A model generated the notes under the pieces. The model was given only the letters and a program-made list of their open reading frames with translations, was not told the origin of the DNA and did no database searches. A stretch of DNA of 64,000 nt, taken from the NCBI RefSeq assembly GCF_016803395.1, contig NZ_JAEVHL010000017.1, positions 1 through 64,000 on the forward strand, in the 5' to 3' direction. A program made the translations under genes and the position numbers. The DNA comes from Micromonospora tarensis. Lineage in GTDB: Bacteria > Actinomycetota > Actinomycetes > Mycobacteriales > Micromonosporaceae. Within the stretch, counting starts at the first letter, position 1. The number at the start of each line of letters is the position of its first letter. Shown here one piece after another: positions 1-8,823 of this stretch.

Positions 1-30
1 GTTCTTCGACGCGGGCAAGCCGGTCGGGGT
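1..30 (+). repeat. Inverted copy of an internal PfpI-gene segment at the window edge
   Basis: These 30 bases are an exact reverse complement of 257-286, inside the neighbouring PfpI-family gene. Read on the plus strand they encode FFDAGKPVGV, the same peptide as in that gene, and then run into GVGG and a TAG at 44-46. This could be the broken end of a second, convergent PfpI-type gene lying before the window, or an assembly fold-back. The window does not show enough to decide. Confidence 0.6.
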
Positions 31-42
31 GGGGGTCGGTGG

Positions 43-585
43 TTAGGGGGTGGCGAAGGTTTGGGTGATTTTCTGGCAGAAGGCGGGGAGGTCGTCGGGT
101 TTGCGGCTACTGGTCAGGTTACCGTCGGTTACGCACTCCTCGTCCACCCAGGTGGCACCGGCGTTGGTCAGGTCGGTACGCAGGGTGGGCCAGGAGGTGA
201 TGCGCCGGCCGCGCACCACGTCCGCCTCGATCAACGTCCACGGGCCGTGACAGATCACCCCGACCGGCTTGCCCGCGTCGAAGAACGCCCGCACGAACCG
301 CACCGCGGCCGGGTCACCGCGCAGGAAATCCGGATTCGCCACCCCGCCGGGCAGCACCAACGCGTCGTAGCCGGCGGCGTCCGCCTGGTCGGCGGTCACG
401 TCCACGTCGTACGTCTTCGACTCGTCCAGGTGGTTGAAGGACTGGATGGAACCGGGCTTCAGCGAGACCAGCTCGACCGTCGCGCCGGCGTTCTCGACCG
501 CCTCCCGCGGCTGGACGTACTCCACCTCCTCGACGCCGTCGGCGGCCAGGAAGGCGATCCGCTTGCCCTGCAATGTCGCTGCCAT
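43..585 (-). CDS. DJ-1/PfpI family protein (type 1 glutamine amidotransferase-like)
   Basis: A 180-residue cytoplasmic protein of the PfpI / general stress protein 18 type, a family of cysteine-dependent deglycase, protease or stress-protection enzymes. The nucleophile elbow is visible as ICHGPW with Cys112 followed by His113, and a conserved acidic pair (Glu19-Glu20) lies where the family keeps its catalytic Glu. LVLPGG near residue 77 is typical. I chose the ATG at 585 because AAAGGAGA lies about 10 nt upstream; the frame stays open further upstream but reads as low-complexity shadow. It is divergent from the HldE-like gene. The substrate is unknown. Confidence 0.85.
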   Translation of the reverse strand: MAATLQGKRIAFLAADGVEEVEYVQPREAVENAGATVELVSLKPGSIQSFNHLDESKTYDVDVTADQADAAGYDALVLPGGVANPDFLRGDPAAVRFVRAFFDAGKPVGVICHGPWTLIEADVVRGRRITSWPTLRTDLTNAGATWVDEECVTDGNLTSSRKPDDLPAFCQKITQTFATP

Positions 586-743
586 CTCGGTACATCTCCT
601 TTCCGGGGGTACCTCAACTCCCTTCCCGAGCCCGAACGCCCGAAACAGGCCGGACCGACGCGAACCGCCGAAGGCCGTCTGACCAGCGGCGGACCGGTCA
701 CCACCCAGGTTTGGCCCGGAGGGCGGTGGGGACCCGGGGAGGC

Positions 744-2573
744 ATGGCAGGAGCAGCAGCGGAACAGCGCCGGCTCGCCACCGTCGTGGAGAGCTGGCTC
801 GGACGCCCCGTCCTGATCGTCGGTGATGCCATGTTGGACGAATGGCGGTTCGCCGACTCCGACCGGCTCTGCCGGGAAGCACCTGCCCCGGTGCTCACCC
901 TGCGCCGGAGGATCTCCGCCGCCGGTGGGGCCGCGAACACCGCTGTCAACGTCGCCGCCCTCGGCGGCCGGGCGGCGCTGGTGGCACCGGTCGGCGCCGA
1001 CGTCGCCGGGGACGAACTGCACGACTGCCTGGACCGCGCCGGCGTCTGGGACCGTACGGTCAACCAGCCCGGACGACCCACCCCGGTGAAGCGGCGGATG
1101 CTGGCCGGCAACCAGATCCTGCTGCGCGAGGACTCCGGCGACCCGGACGACGCACTCGACCAGGACGGTGTGGACCGGCTGCTCACCGCCCTGAGCTGCG
1201 CCACCGAGGAGCTACGCGCCGCCGCCGGCGGGGAGGCCCCGACCCTGGTGGTCTGCGACTACGGCCTGGGCGCGCTGCCCGCGCCGGTCCGCGCGTGGCT
1301 GGTCGAGCACCGCGAGCGGTACGCCACTGTCGCGCTGGACGCCCACGACCTGGCCGACTGGCGGGGCCTCGCGCCGACAGTGGTCACCCCCAGCTTCGCC
1401 GAGGCGACCCGGCTGCTCGCCCGCGCCGGTGGCCGGACCCGACCGACCGGCGGACCCGAACTGCACCTGGAGCACCCCGACGGCGACCCGGTCGACGGGC
1501 CGTCCGAAATGACAGCGGGCGCGGCGCCGGGCGGGGTACGCGCCGGCGTCGCGGAGCCGGCGCCGGACGACCGTCGCGGGCCGGTCGGTGAACCCACAGC
1601 GAGCGAGGGACGGGTGGCCCTGACCGGCGACGGGCTCAGCGTCACCGGCACCGGCGTCACCGTGAACACCCAGGCCGGCGCGGGGGTCGACCGGGCCGTC
1701 CTGGCCGAGTCGCGCCTGGCCGAACTGCGCGCGCACACCGGTGCCGACGTGGTCGCGGTGACCCTGGACACCGAGGGCGCGGTGGTCGGCGGCGCGGACG
1801 GGGAGCCGCGACGCAGCCACAGCACCCCGGTCCCGGCGAGTCACGCAGTCGGTGCCGGGGACGCCTACCTGGCGGCGATGACATTGGCCCTGGCCGCCGA
1901 CGCGCCGCTGCCCACCGCCGCCCAGCTCGCCCAGTTGGCGGCCACCATCACCGTCTCGGACACCGGCACCTGCGTGTGCCGGCGGGACGACCTGCTCGCC
2001 GCGCTGGGCCAACCAACTGGCACCACGAGCTATCCCGGGCTGGTCGGCAACGACGAGTTGGACGCGATCGTCGCCCAGTACCGCGAGGCGGGACGGTCGG
2101 TGGTCTTCACCAACGGCTGCTTCGACGTGCTGCACCGCGGGCACGTGCGCTACCTGGAACAGGCCCGCGCGTTGGGCGACCTGCTCATCGTGGCGGTCAA
2201 CTCGGACGGCAGCGTACGACGGCTGAAGGGCCCGGACCGGCCGGTCAACCCGGTGGAGGACCGGAGCGCCCTGCTCGCCGCGCTCTCCTGCGTGGACCAC
2301 GTGGTGGTCTTCGAGGAGGACTCGCCCGCCGACCTGATCGAGGCGGTCCGGCCGGACGTGTACGTCAAGGGCGGCGACTATCCGCCGGAGCTGGTGCCGG
2401 AGGCGCCGCTGGTGCGCCGGCTGGGCGGTCAGGTGCGCACCCTGGGCTACGTGCCGGACCGGTCCACCTCCGCGATCATCGAGCGGATCCGGTCGCACAG
2501 CCAGGACCCGGCTCCGCACGCCACGGACCGGGCGCCCGATGAGTCGCTGAGCGCCCGTACCCAGGCGTCGTGA
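744..2573 (+). CDS. hldE: Bifunctional HldE-like heptose-7-phosphate kinase / heptose-1-phosphate adenylyltransferase
   Basis: The predicted product makes an activated ADP-heptose for cell-envelope or secondary glycosylation. The N-terminal PfkB/ribokinase-type domain (roughly residues 20-430) shows the AGGAANTAVNVAALGG substrate/ATP region and the AVGAGDAYLA motif with the catalytic Asp. The C-terminal cytidylyltransferase-fold domain (about 455-595) has TNGCFDVLHRGH, the HxGH nucleotidyl-transfer motif. Between the two conserved kinase blocks there is an insert of about 90 residues, rich in Gly, Pro, Thr and Asp and not usual in HldE. The ATG at 744 follows GGGGAGG closely. The gene ends in a GTGA overlap with the GT2 gene, implying coupled translation. 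Confidence 0.85.
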   Translation: MAGAAAEQRRLATVVESWLGRPVLIVGDAMLDEWRFADSDRLCREAPAPVLTLRRRISAAGGAANTAVNVAALGGRAALVAPVGADVAGDELHDCLDRAGVWDRTVNQPGRPTPVKRRMLAGNQILLREDSGDPDDALDQDGVDRLLTALSCATEELRAAAGGEAPTLVVCDYGLGALPAPVRAWLVEHRERYATVALDAHDLADWRGLAPTVVTPSFAEATRLLARAGGRTRPTGGPELHLEHPDGDPVDGPSEMTAGAAPGGVRAGVAEPAPDDRRGPVGEPTASEGRVALTGDGLSVTGTGVTVNTQAGAGVDRAVLAESRLAELRAHTGADVVAVTLDTEGAVVGGADGEPRRSHSTPVPASHAVGAGDAYLAAMTLALAADAPLPTAAQLAQLAATITVSDTGTCVCRRDDLLAALGQPTGTTSYPGLVGNDELDAIVAQYREAGRSVVFTNGCFDVLHRGHVRYLEQARALGDLLIVAVNSDGSVRRLKGPDRPVNPVEDRSALLAALSCVDHVVVFEEDSPADLIEAVRPDVYVKGGDYPPELVPEAPLVRRLGGQVRTLGYVPDRSTSAIIERIRSHSQDPAPHATDRAPDESLSARTQAS

Positions 2574-3448
2574 ACCGCCCTCTCGACCTCGGCACCCCGG
2601 CGGAGTTCCGCACCGACCGGCTGGTCGACGTGCTGATTCCCACCCGGAACCGGCCAGCCGAGTTGGCGGTAACCCTGGGCGGGCTCGCTGCCCAGGAGGG
2701 GCTGCCCGGCTTCGGGGTGGTGGTCAGCGACCAGTCCGACGGGGACCCGGCGTACGCGCACCCGGCGGCGGCCACCATGGTCCGGGCGCTGCGCCACCGT
2801 GGTCACCCGGTGCTGCTGACCCGGCGGCTGCCCCGGCGCGGGTTGGCCGAACACCGGGCGTACCTGCTCGCCACCTCGGCCGCCCGGTACGTCCTCACCC
2901 TCGACGACGACGTCTGGCTGGAACCGGGTGCGCTGCACCGACTGGTCACCGCGATCGGTGAGCTGGGCTGCGGGTTCGTCGGCAACGGTGTGCACGGGCT
3001 CTCCTACACCGACGACCTGCGGCCCGAATCACACGGGCACTACGAGGAGTGGGTCGGCCCGCCGACGCCCGAGCGGATCCGACCCGACACCCCCCAGTGG
3101 AACCGCGCCCGAATCCACTCGGCGGCCAACCTGCTGCACATCACCGAGCAGCTGGCGCTGCCGCCGGGCGCGTGGCGGGCGTACAAGGTCTCCTGGATCG
3201 GCGGGTGCGTGCTCTACGACCGGGCCAAACTCGTCGCCGCCGGTGGCTTCGACTTCTGGCGGCGGGTGCCGGAGAAGCACCAGGGCGAGGATGTGGCCGC
3301 GCAGCTCGCGGTGCTGTCCCGGTACGGCGGGGCGGGCATCCTGCCCAGCGGCGCGTACCACCTGGAGTCTCCCACCACTGTCACCGACCGGGACGTCGAG
3401 GCGTGGGAGGCCGTGCTCGCCGACGAGGACGCCCCGCAACCGGCCTGA
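2570..3448 (+). CDS. Family 2 glycosyltransferase
   Basis: A 292-residue GT-A fold enzyme expected to transfer a sugar from a nucleotide donor at the cytoplasmic face. The start DVLIPTRNRP and the acidic LTLDDDVW motif (DxD metal and nucleotide site, about residue 110) are the family hallmarks; WIGGCVLYDRAKLVAAGGFD is the usual acceptor-side segment. The GTG start overlaps the stop of the HldE-like gene by 4 nt, so the two are translated together and the donor may be the ADP-heptose or a derivative. It converges on the GT9 gene with a gap of one base. Confidence 0.85.
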   Translation: MNRPLDLGTPAEFRTDRLVDVLIPTRNRPAELAVTLGGLAAQEGLPGFGVVVSDQSDGDPAYAHPAAATMVRALRHRGHPVLLTRRLPRRGLAEHRAYLLATSAARYVLTLDDDVWLEPGALHRLVTAIGELGCGFVGNGVHGLSYTDDLRPESHGHYEEWVGPPTPERIRPDTPQWNRARIHSAANLLHITEQLALPPGAWRAYKVSWIGGCVLYDRAKLVAAGGFDFWRRVPEKHQGEDVAAQLAVLSRYGGAGILPSGAYHLESPTTVTDRDVEAWEAVLADEDAPQPA

Positions 3449-3449
3449 A

Positions 3450-4550
3450 CTACGAGCTGAGCAGCTCCCGGGCGGCCTCCAGCACCTCGACCACCGGGAC
3501 GTCGGCGACGAACGAATCCCGGTGCGGGCACTCGCCGTCACCCGGCCGGTGCGGGTAGATGCCGGGCGTGCAATCCACCCCACAGACCGGGCAGTGCACC
3601 GTCCAGGAGCAGATCGGCCGGTGCCGGCCGCGCAGCGGACTCCCCGTGTTGATCAGGTTGCCGACCCAGAAGATCCCCACCGTCGGCGTACCCACCGCTG
3701 CGGCCAGGTGCAGTGGGCCGGTGTCGTTCGAGACGACGAGCGCGCAGTCGGCGTAGCAACCGACCAACCCGGAGAGGCTGAGCGTGCCCACCTGCGGGCG
3801 CACCGGCACCTGGGCCGCGGCGACCACGCGGTCCACCACCTCCCGCTCGGCGGGCGTGCCGGTGACCAGCACCTCGTAGCCGTCCTGGTGCAGGGCGCGG
3901 GCCACCTCGGCGAAACGCTCGGCGGGCCAGCGGCGGCGGGTGTCGCTGGCACCCGGATGCAGCGCCACCCGGGGTCGACCCGCCGGGCCGAGCACCCGGG
4001 CCGCCTCGGCCCGGTCGGCGGCGGTCACCGCAAGCGTCGGCACGACGGTGGTGGCCGGCGCTCCCACCAGCGCCACCACCTCCAGATAGCGGATCACCTC
4101 GTGCTGGTAGTAGACGTAGCGGAGCCACCGGTCCAGCGGCGGCGCGTCGTCGGCGCGCAGCCCGACGGTGAGCCGGGCACCGAGACGACTGATCAGCGGG
4201 TTGGAGTTGGCACCGCCACCGTGGACCTGCACCGCCACGTCGAAACCGGTGGCCGCCGCCACGAAATCGTCGATCGACGACTCCGGCTCGCCCGGGTCGG
4301 CCGCACGAATGCCGGGTGCCGGCGGCACCACCAGCACCCGGTCCACCGGGCCGGGCCGGTCGCGCCAGAGCTTCGCGTGCCACGGCGCACCGAGCAACAC
4401 GATCTCCGCCGAGGGGTACGCGCCGCGCAGCGCCTCCAGCGCCGGCAGGACGAAGATGAAGTCGCCGAGTGCGTTCGCGCGCAGCACCGCGATGCTCCGC
4501 ACGTCGGGAAGGGGCTCGGCGGTCGGGCCGAGCAGGGACGGGGTGACCAC
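3450..4550 (-). CDS. Family 9 (heptosyltransferase-like) glycosyltransferase
   Basis: A 366-residue GT-B enzyme of the ADP-heptose:LPS heptosyltransferase family. The N-terminal RANALGDFIFVLPALEAL segment carries the conserved acidic residue, and SNDTGPLHLAAAVGTPTVGIF is the donor-binding signature. Gram-positive actinobacteria have no LPS, so the acceptor is probably a wall or secreted glycan or a natural product. Near the C-terminus there is an unusual Cys/His-rich stretch (CSWTVHCPVCGVDC followed by another Cys) that could bind metal. Its placement beside the HldE-like and GT2 genes supports a heptose pathway. GTG start at 4550. Confidence 0.85.
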   Translation of the reverse strand: MVTPSLLGPTAEPLPDVRSIAVLRANALGDFIFVLPALEALRGAYPSAEIVLLGAPWHAKLWRDRPGPVDRVLVVPPAPGIRAADPGEPESSIDDFVAAATGFDVAVQVHGGGANSNPLISRLGARLTVGLRADDAPPLDRWLRYVYYQHEVIRYLEVVALVGAPATTVVPTLAVTAADRAEAARVLGPAGRPRVALHPGASDTRRRWPAERFAEVARALHQDGYEVLVTGTPAEREVVDRVVAAAQVPVRPQVGTLSLSGLVGCYADCALVVSNDTGPLHLAAAVGTPTVGIFWVGNLINTGSPLRGRHRPICSWTVHCPVCGVDCTPGIYPHRPGDGECPHRDSFVADVPVVEVLEAARELLSS

Positions 4551-4558
4551 GCAGCCCG

Positions 4559-5110
4559 CTACGGGCGGTCGATCTCGCCGAGGGTGTCCGGGCGGTGCAG
4601 CTCCCGGTCCGCGGCGGGATCGGCCGGCATCGCCGTACCCGTCCAGGAGTCACCGGAGCGTGGCCCGGTGCGACCCACGGTGATGGTGCGCGGTGCGGGC
4701 CGGCTCGCCCGGGGCAGCCGGACCCGGAGCAGGCCGTGGTCCATGACCGCGTCGATGGTGTCCGGGTCGACCCGGGACGGCAGGTTGACCCGGTACTCGA
4801 AGCCCCGGGTCTCGAAGCCGCCCGGGATGCCCTGGTCGGCGTTGACCTCCGCCTCCGAACGGGCTCGTACGCACAACTCGCGGTCGTCCAGCTCGACCGC
4901 CACCTCCTCCGGCGCCACACCCGGCAGCCGGACCACGACCTCCCAGCCGTCCGAGGTCTCGGTCAGCTCCACGTCGGACGTGCCGGCCCGGCCGCCGACC
5001 AGGCGACTCAGCTCGGCGCGCAGTGACTGCAACTCCCCCATCGGGTCCCAGCCCTGCTGCCGGCCGCCCCGCCAGCCCCGGCCGAAGCCGCCGCTCTGCT
5101 GCTCGCTCAT
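4559..5110 (-). CDS. Hsp20/alpha-crystallin small heat-shock protein
   Basis: A 183-residue ATP-independent holdase chaperone. The alpha-crystallin domain spans about residues 45-145 and contains VRLPGVAPEEVAVELDDREL and the late HGLLRVRLP strand typical of the family; the N-terminus is Gly/Arg/Gln-rich. The ATG at 5110 overlaps the TGA of the upstream DUF2231 gene (TGATG), so the pair is co-translated. A GTG one codon earlier is also possible. Confidence 0.9.
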   Translation of the reverse strand: MSEQQSGGFGRGWRGGRQQGWDPMGELQSLRAELSRLVGGRAGTSDVELTETSDGWEVVVRLPGVAPEEVAVELDDRELCVRARSEAEVNADQGIPGGFETRGFEYRVNLPSRVDPDTIDAVMDHGLLRVRLPRASRPAPRTITVGRTGPRSGDSWTGTAMPADPAADRELHRPDTLGEIDRP

Positions 5111-5613
5111 CACACCTCTCCGATCCGCTGGGCGGCCTTGGGCGGCCGTAGTGAGCTGGGCGCGTCCAGGCCGGCGTCCCGGTCGACACCCACGCCCAGC
5201 CGGTCGACCAGCTCACCACCGAGCCAGGCGCTGATGCCGAGGATCGCCACCGCGACCACCTCGATGGCGATCAGCGCGCCGCCGGCGGCGCGGGAGTCCG
5301 CGTTGAGCCGGACGGCCCACACGGCGGCGAAGAGCAGGATCACCGCGATGTTCGCGGCCGCGTGCAGCAGACCGACCCGCTTCGCACGGGTGCCGGTCGG
5401 AATCGCCAGCAGGTCGAACGAGCCGGCCGCCGCGGCGAGCAGGCCACCGATCAGCGCGACGGTGATGTTCCAGTACGCGACCTCGCCAAGGAAGTCGGGA
5501 CCGCCGACGGTGTCCACGATGTCGAACAGCACCGCCGTCACCAGCAGGGCGACCGGGAACATCACCAGCATCGGGTGGACTGGGTGACCCAGTACCTTGA
5601 GTCGGCTCTCCAT
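5110..5613 (-). CDS. DUF2231 family membrane protein
   Basis: A 167-residue integral membrane protein with about four hydrophobic helices. The opening LKVLGHPVHPMLVMFPVALL, with its two conserved His-Pro pairs, is the DUF2231 signature. The function of the family is unknown. The ATG at 5613 is preceded by GGAGG. It is translationally coupled to the Hsp20 gene, suggesting shared stress expression. Confidence 0.85.
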   Translation of the reverse strand: MESRLKVLGHPVHPMLVMFPVALLVTAVLFDIVDTVGGPDFLGEVAYWNITVALIGGLLAAAAGSFDLLAIPTGTRAKRVGLLHAAANIAVILLFAAVWAVRLNADSRAAGGALIAIEVVAVAILGISAWLGGELVDRLGVGVDRDAGLDAPSSLRPPKAAQRIGEV

Positions 5614-5782
5614 CTCTCGGCCTCCACTGGTCGGCGTCCTGCGGAACGATGTCGTTGCGGCGGGCGCGTCGGGTGAGGCCGTACCCCCGGCGACCGGACC
5701 CAAACCTCGCACTGGCCACCCCGCCTTAGGCTGACGACCGGTGGTGCCCCGCCATCGGGTCAACGGCTGAGGGAGGACCAAC

Positions 5783-6400
5783 GTGACGGTGGAGATCACT
5801 TCCCACGAGGAACTACGCGAGCTGCTCGGCGTGCCGAGCGCGCGGGCTGCCAACAAGGACCGCACCCGCCTGCACCAGCGCGACCGCGACTGGCTCGGCG
5901 CCTCGCCGTTCTGTCTGGTGGCCACGGCCGGCGCGGACGGCAGCTGCGACGTCTCCCCCAAGGGGGACCCGGCCGGGTTCGCCCTGGTGCTGGACGACAC
6001 GACCATCGCGCTGCCGGAACGGCCGGGCAACCGGCGGGCGGACGGCTACCGCAACATCCTCGACAACCCGCACATCGGGTTGGTCTTCCTCATCCCGGGC
6101 CGGACCGACACGCTGCGGATCAACGGGCGCGCCCGGCTGGTCAGGGACGCGCCATGGTTCGACGAGATGGTGGTCAAGGGGCACCGGCCGGTGCTCGCCG
6201 TGGTGGTGGAGATCGAGCAGATCTTCTACCACTGCGCGAAGGCGTTGCTGCGCTCCGCGCTGTGGCAGCCGGAGACCTGGCAGCCCGAGGCGCTGCCGTC
6301 CCGAGCCCGCCTGATCAAGGAGGTCGAGGCGCCGGTGGAGAGTCTCGAAGACCTGGAACAGCACTACGGGCCGGAGTACGTCACGAAGATCTATACCTGA
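5783..6400 (+). CDS. Pyridoxamine 5'-phosphate oxidase-fold flavoprotein
   Basis: A 205-residue protein of the MSMEG_1061-like branch of the split-barrel FMN/F420-binding family. FCLVATAGADGSCDVSPKGD and the following ALPERPGNRRADGYRNIL segment match the pattern that binds the cofactor phosphate, and DTLRINGRARLV is the usual third strand. These proteins reduce or sense small molecules in the cytoplasm; the substrate here is unknown. The GTG at 5783 follows GGGAGGA. Its last 20 bases overlap the convergent DUF4240 gene. Confidence 0.85.
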   Translation: MTVEITSHEELRELLGVPSARAANKDRTRLHQRDRDWLGASPFCLVATAGADGSCDVSPKGDPAGFALVLDDTTIALPERPGNRRADGYRNILDNPHIGLVFLIPGRTDTLRINGRARLVRDAPWFDEMVVKGHRPVLAVVVEIEQIFYHCAKALLRSALWQPETWQPEALPSRARLIKEVEAPVESLEDLEQHYGPEYVTKIYT

Positions 6401-6959
6401 TCTCCGCGTCTCCGTTGGCTCGAATCAGCCCGTCGTCGGGGCGGACCGGCTCCCGGGAGATCCCGGAGCCGGTCTCCGGCCACGAACCGAACCGGTCGTT
6501 GTGCAGGTGCGCGAAGAGGTAGCAGATGCCCTCACACTCGGCGTCCGGCAGCGCCATCGTGGGGTCGGCGCGAACCGCCTCGTAGTAGGCCTGGCCCAGC
6601 GCGACGATGAAGCCTCGGCAGTAGAGGAAGCCATCGTCGGACCCGTCGGTCACCTCGTGGATGTCCTCCCGGTCGATCTCGTGCAGCTTGCGCTCCACCA
6701 CCCGGTCGAGATCGGTCAGCTCCTGCCGGGTCAGCTCGGCGGCCAGCTGTCCGAGCCGGTCCAGGAGAGGATCCAGCCACCCCTCGATCGCGTAGGACGG
6801 GCCGTCCTCGTCGTCATCGTCGGCGGGGTCACGCTGGAGGATGGCCTGCCGTAGCGCCAGGGGCTCGGCACCCAACCCGGCCCACGCGGACTCGATGAGG
6901 GCCCACAGTCGGGCCTCGTCGGCGGGGGTGGGCATCGACTGCGGAGCATCGGTGGTCAC
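6381..6959 (-). CDS. DUF4240 domain protein
   Basis: A 192-residue acidic cytoplasmic protein recognised from LWALIESAW near the N-terminus and the central FLYCRGFIVALGQAYYEAV block characteristic of DUF4240. The biochemical role is not known. The start is uncertain: a GTG at 6959 and an ATG at 6935 are both in frame, and neither has a convincing ribosome-binding site. Confidence 0.75.
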   Translation of the reverse strand: MTTDAPQSMPTPADEARLWALIESAWAGLGAEPLALRQAILQRDPADDDDEDGPSYAIEGWLDPLLDRLGQLAAELTRQELTDLDRVVERKLHEIDREDIHEVTDGSDDGFLYCRGFIVALGQAYYEAVRADPTMALPDAECEGICYLFAHLHNDRFGSWPETGSGISREPVRPDDGLIRANGDAEIRYRSS

Positions 6960-7119
6960 GGTCACCGCCGGACCGTATCCACCACCACCGACGTTCCTAG
7001 CGCCCCCAAGTGGGCGGACACCATCCAGCGGTGACCGTCCGAGCGGCAATATGCCGTGGCAGCCGGCAGCACCTCTCCCGCATGCTGTGCGAGGCCAGCG
7101 CAGCACAAAGGAGACCGCG

Positions 7120-7743
7120 ATGCGGAAGATCCCCACTCTGTTCCGACGCGACCCGGAGGACATGCGCCGGGTGACGTCGGATGTCCACCCGGACTGCCGG
7201 TGGGTTCTCGACGGCGAGGGAGTCGCCACCCGGAAGTACGACGGAACCTGCGTCAGGTACGACGGCGAACGCTGGTGGGCTCGGCGCGAGGTCAAGCCGG
7301 GTAGGACCACGCCCCCGGGGTATCAGCCGGTCATGACCGACGACGTGACCGGCAAGACCGTCGGCTGGGAGCCGATCGAGCAGTCGGCCTTCGCCACGTT
7401 TCATGCTGAGGCGCTCGACGCGACTGTGGACGCCGACCAGGTCACCGGCCCACAGCCGGGCGCGACCTACGAACTGGTCGGGCCGAAGGTGAACGGCAAC
7501 CCGGAGAAGGCAGTTGGCCACCAGCTCGTCCGCCACGGCTTCTGCACCCCCGGGGACGAGGAGGAACTGCGCAAGGCACCGCTGGACCACGACGGGCTGC
7601 GTGACTGGCTGCTGGGTCACCCGGGCTGGGAGGGTGTGGTCTGGCACCACCCGGACGGCCGAATGGCGAAGCTCAAGCGTCGCGACTTCCCCTTGGCGTC
7701 GTCGTCGCCACCGGGCCACATGTCGGTGCCACGATCCCGGTAG
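7120..7743 (+). CDS. RLIG1/DUF5565-type RNA ligase-like protein
   Basis: A 207-residue protein with the landmarks of a covalent nucleotidyltransferase. Motif I is seen as RKYDGTCVRYDG with the presumed adenylated Lys at about residue 39, motif IV as WEGVVW at about 176, and motif V as KLKRRDF near 190. This matches the DUF5565 family, whose vertebrate member (C12orf29/RLIG1) is an ATP-dependent 5'-3' RNA ligase. The predicted activity is joining RNA 5'-phosphate to 3'-OH, possibly in stress repair; that is inference. The ATG at 7120 follows AAAGGAGA. The gene stands alone, convergent with the SGNH hydrolase. Confidence 0.75.
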   Translation: MRKIPTLFRRDPEDMRRVTSDVHPDCRWVLDGEGVATRKYDGTCVRYDGERWWARREVKPGRTTPPGYQPVMTDDVTGKTVGWEPIEQSAFATFHAEALDATVDADQVTGPQPGATYELVGPKVNGNPEKAVGHQLVRHGFCTPGDEEELRKAPLDHDGLRDWLLGHPGWEGVVWHHPDGRMAKLKRRDFPLASSSPPGHMSVPRSR

Positions 7744-7813
7744 CCACGACGACGGAGCCGGCCCCACCCAGGATGGGCGGAGCCGGCAGAGGTTGGTCGC
7801 TGCCCGGTGGGGC

Positions 7814-7845
7814 GCGGGTCGAGTCATCGCGGTGACCCGACCCGC
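7814..7845. terminator. Hairpin between convergent genes
   Basis: GCGGGTCG at 7814-7821 pairs with CGACCCGC at 7838-7845. It sits between the convergent ligase-like and SGNH hydrolase genes and probably terminates both. Confidence 0.55.
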
Positions 7846-7849
7846 CTCA

Positions 7850-8692
7850 TCAGTTGAGGTTCATCCGGTCGCAGGGAATCCACTCACCGACCGAGACCCC
7901 CGGTCGCCGGCCCACCAGCCCGCACGGCAGCGCCGCCGGCGGGACACCCAGTCGGGGGGCGATGGTGTTGTAGGCCAGCCGACCCATCACGTCGTAACCG
8001 CCCGGCGTGGGGTGCACGCCGCACTGGTCCAGATAGCTTTCCGGGATGGACTGGTAGTCGATCCAGGTCGGCACGCGGTCGCCGTACTCGTCGATCACCA
8101 GCATGCTGCGATAGATCGCGTCATTGACCTTGGCTTCGCTGTCCGGGAGCCAGGCCGGGCTCGGACCCGGTGGGGTCGTGCAGCCATCGGTGCCGTGCCC
8201 GGCGCTGTACTGCACCCAGGACGGGTACATGACGACGTCCGGGTCCAGGTCCAGCGCCGTGTCGAAGAGCGCCCGGTAGGTGCGCTCGAAGGCGGTGATC
8301 TGTGCCGAGGTGGCGTTCGACAGGTTGTTGTTGGTCCCACAGTTGAGCAGGATCAGGTCGGGTCGGTGCGTGGTGACCAGGTCCGCCATCCGCGACGACC
8401 AGTAGTTGCAGGTCACTCCCCCGACCGCTGCGACGACGAACTCGTGCGGTACGCAGGACTGGTCGAGCAGCCACCCCAGCTCCTTTCGGTAGCCGGCGGT
8501 CACCGATTCGGTCATCGTCGCGCCGCTGGTGATCGAATCGCCCACGGTCAGAATCTTCACTGTGGGTCGCCCGGGGGTGGGGCAGGCGGCAGCGGAGGTC
8601 TGGGCGGCGACGGGTGTTTCCGAAGGGATGGACAGGCCGACTGCCACGAGGACGAAGGCGATGGCACCCACCAGTACGGAACGTGGTTTCAT
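7850..8692 (-). CDS. Secreted SGNH/GDSL-family hydrolase
   Basis: A 280-residue exported esterase/lipase-like enzyme. A signal peptide is visible (MKPRSVLVG, then a hydrophobic core, then AAQTSAAA). The catalytic Ser lies in VGDSITSG, the block III Gly/Asn in NCGTNNN, and the catalytic His in GVHPTPGGY, with an Asp three residues before that His-containing stretch. Several Cys suggest extracellular disulfides. The ATG at 8692 follows GGGGAAGAG. The substrate cannot be read from the sequence. Confidence 0.85.
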   Translation of the reverse strand: MKPRSVLVGAIAFVLVAVGLSIPSETPVAAQTSAAACPTPGRPTVKILTVGDSITSGATMTESVTAGYRKELGWLLDQSCVPHEFVVAAVGGVTCNYWSSRMADLVTTHRPDLILLNCGTNNNLSNATSAQITAFERTYRALFDTALDLDPDVVMYPSWVQYSAGHGTDGCTTPPGPSPAWLPDSEAKVNDAIYRSMLVIDEYGDRVPTWIDYQSIPESYLDQCGVHPTPGGYDVMGRLAYNTIAPRLGVPPAALPCGLVGRRPGVSVGEWIPCDRMNLN

Positions 8693-8823
8693 CGGCTCTT
8701 CCCCGCCACCAACACGGCGACCTGCTCGCCCCGGACCAGATCCGGCACTGCCATTGCCATCATGAAACTGACGGTACCGTCTCCGCATTCAGTGCCAAAT
8801 GCGGCACTTACCTTCACCAGGCG

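Noticed and set aside
2928..5234. A 768-codon plus-strand open frame across the GT2, GT9, Hsp20 and DUF2231 genes
   Set aside because: Its product is Arg/Pro/Ser-rich low complexity, and recognisable proteins occupy other frames throughout. Long antisense frames are normal at this GC content.
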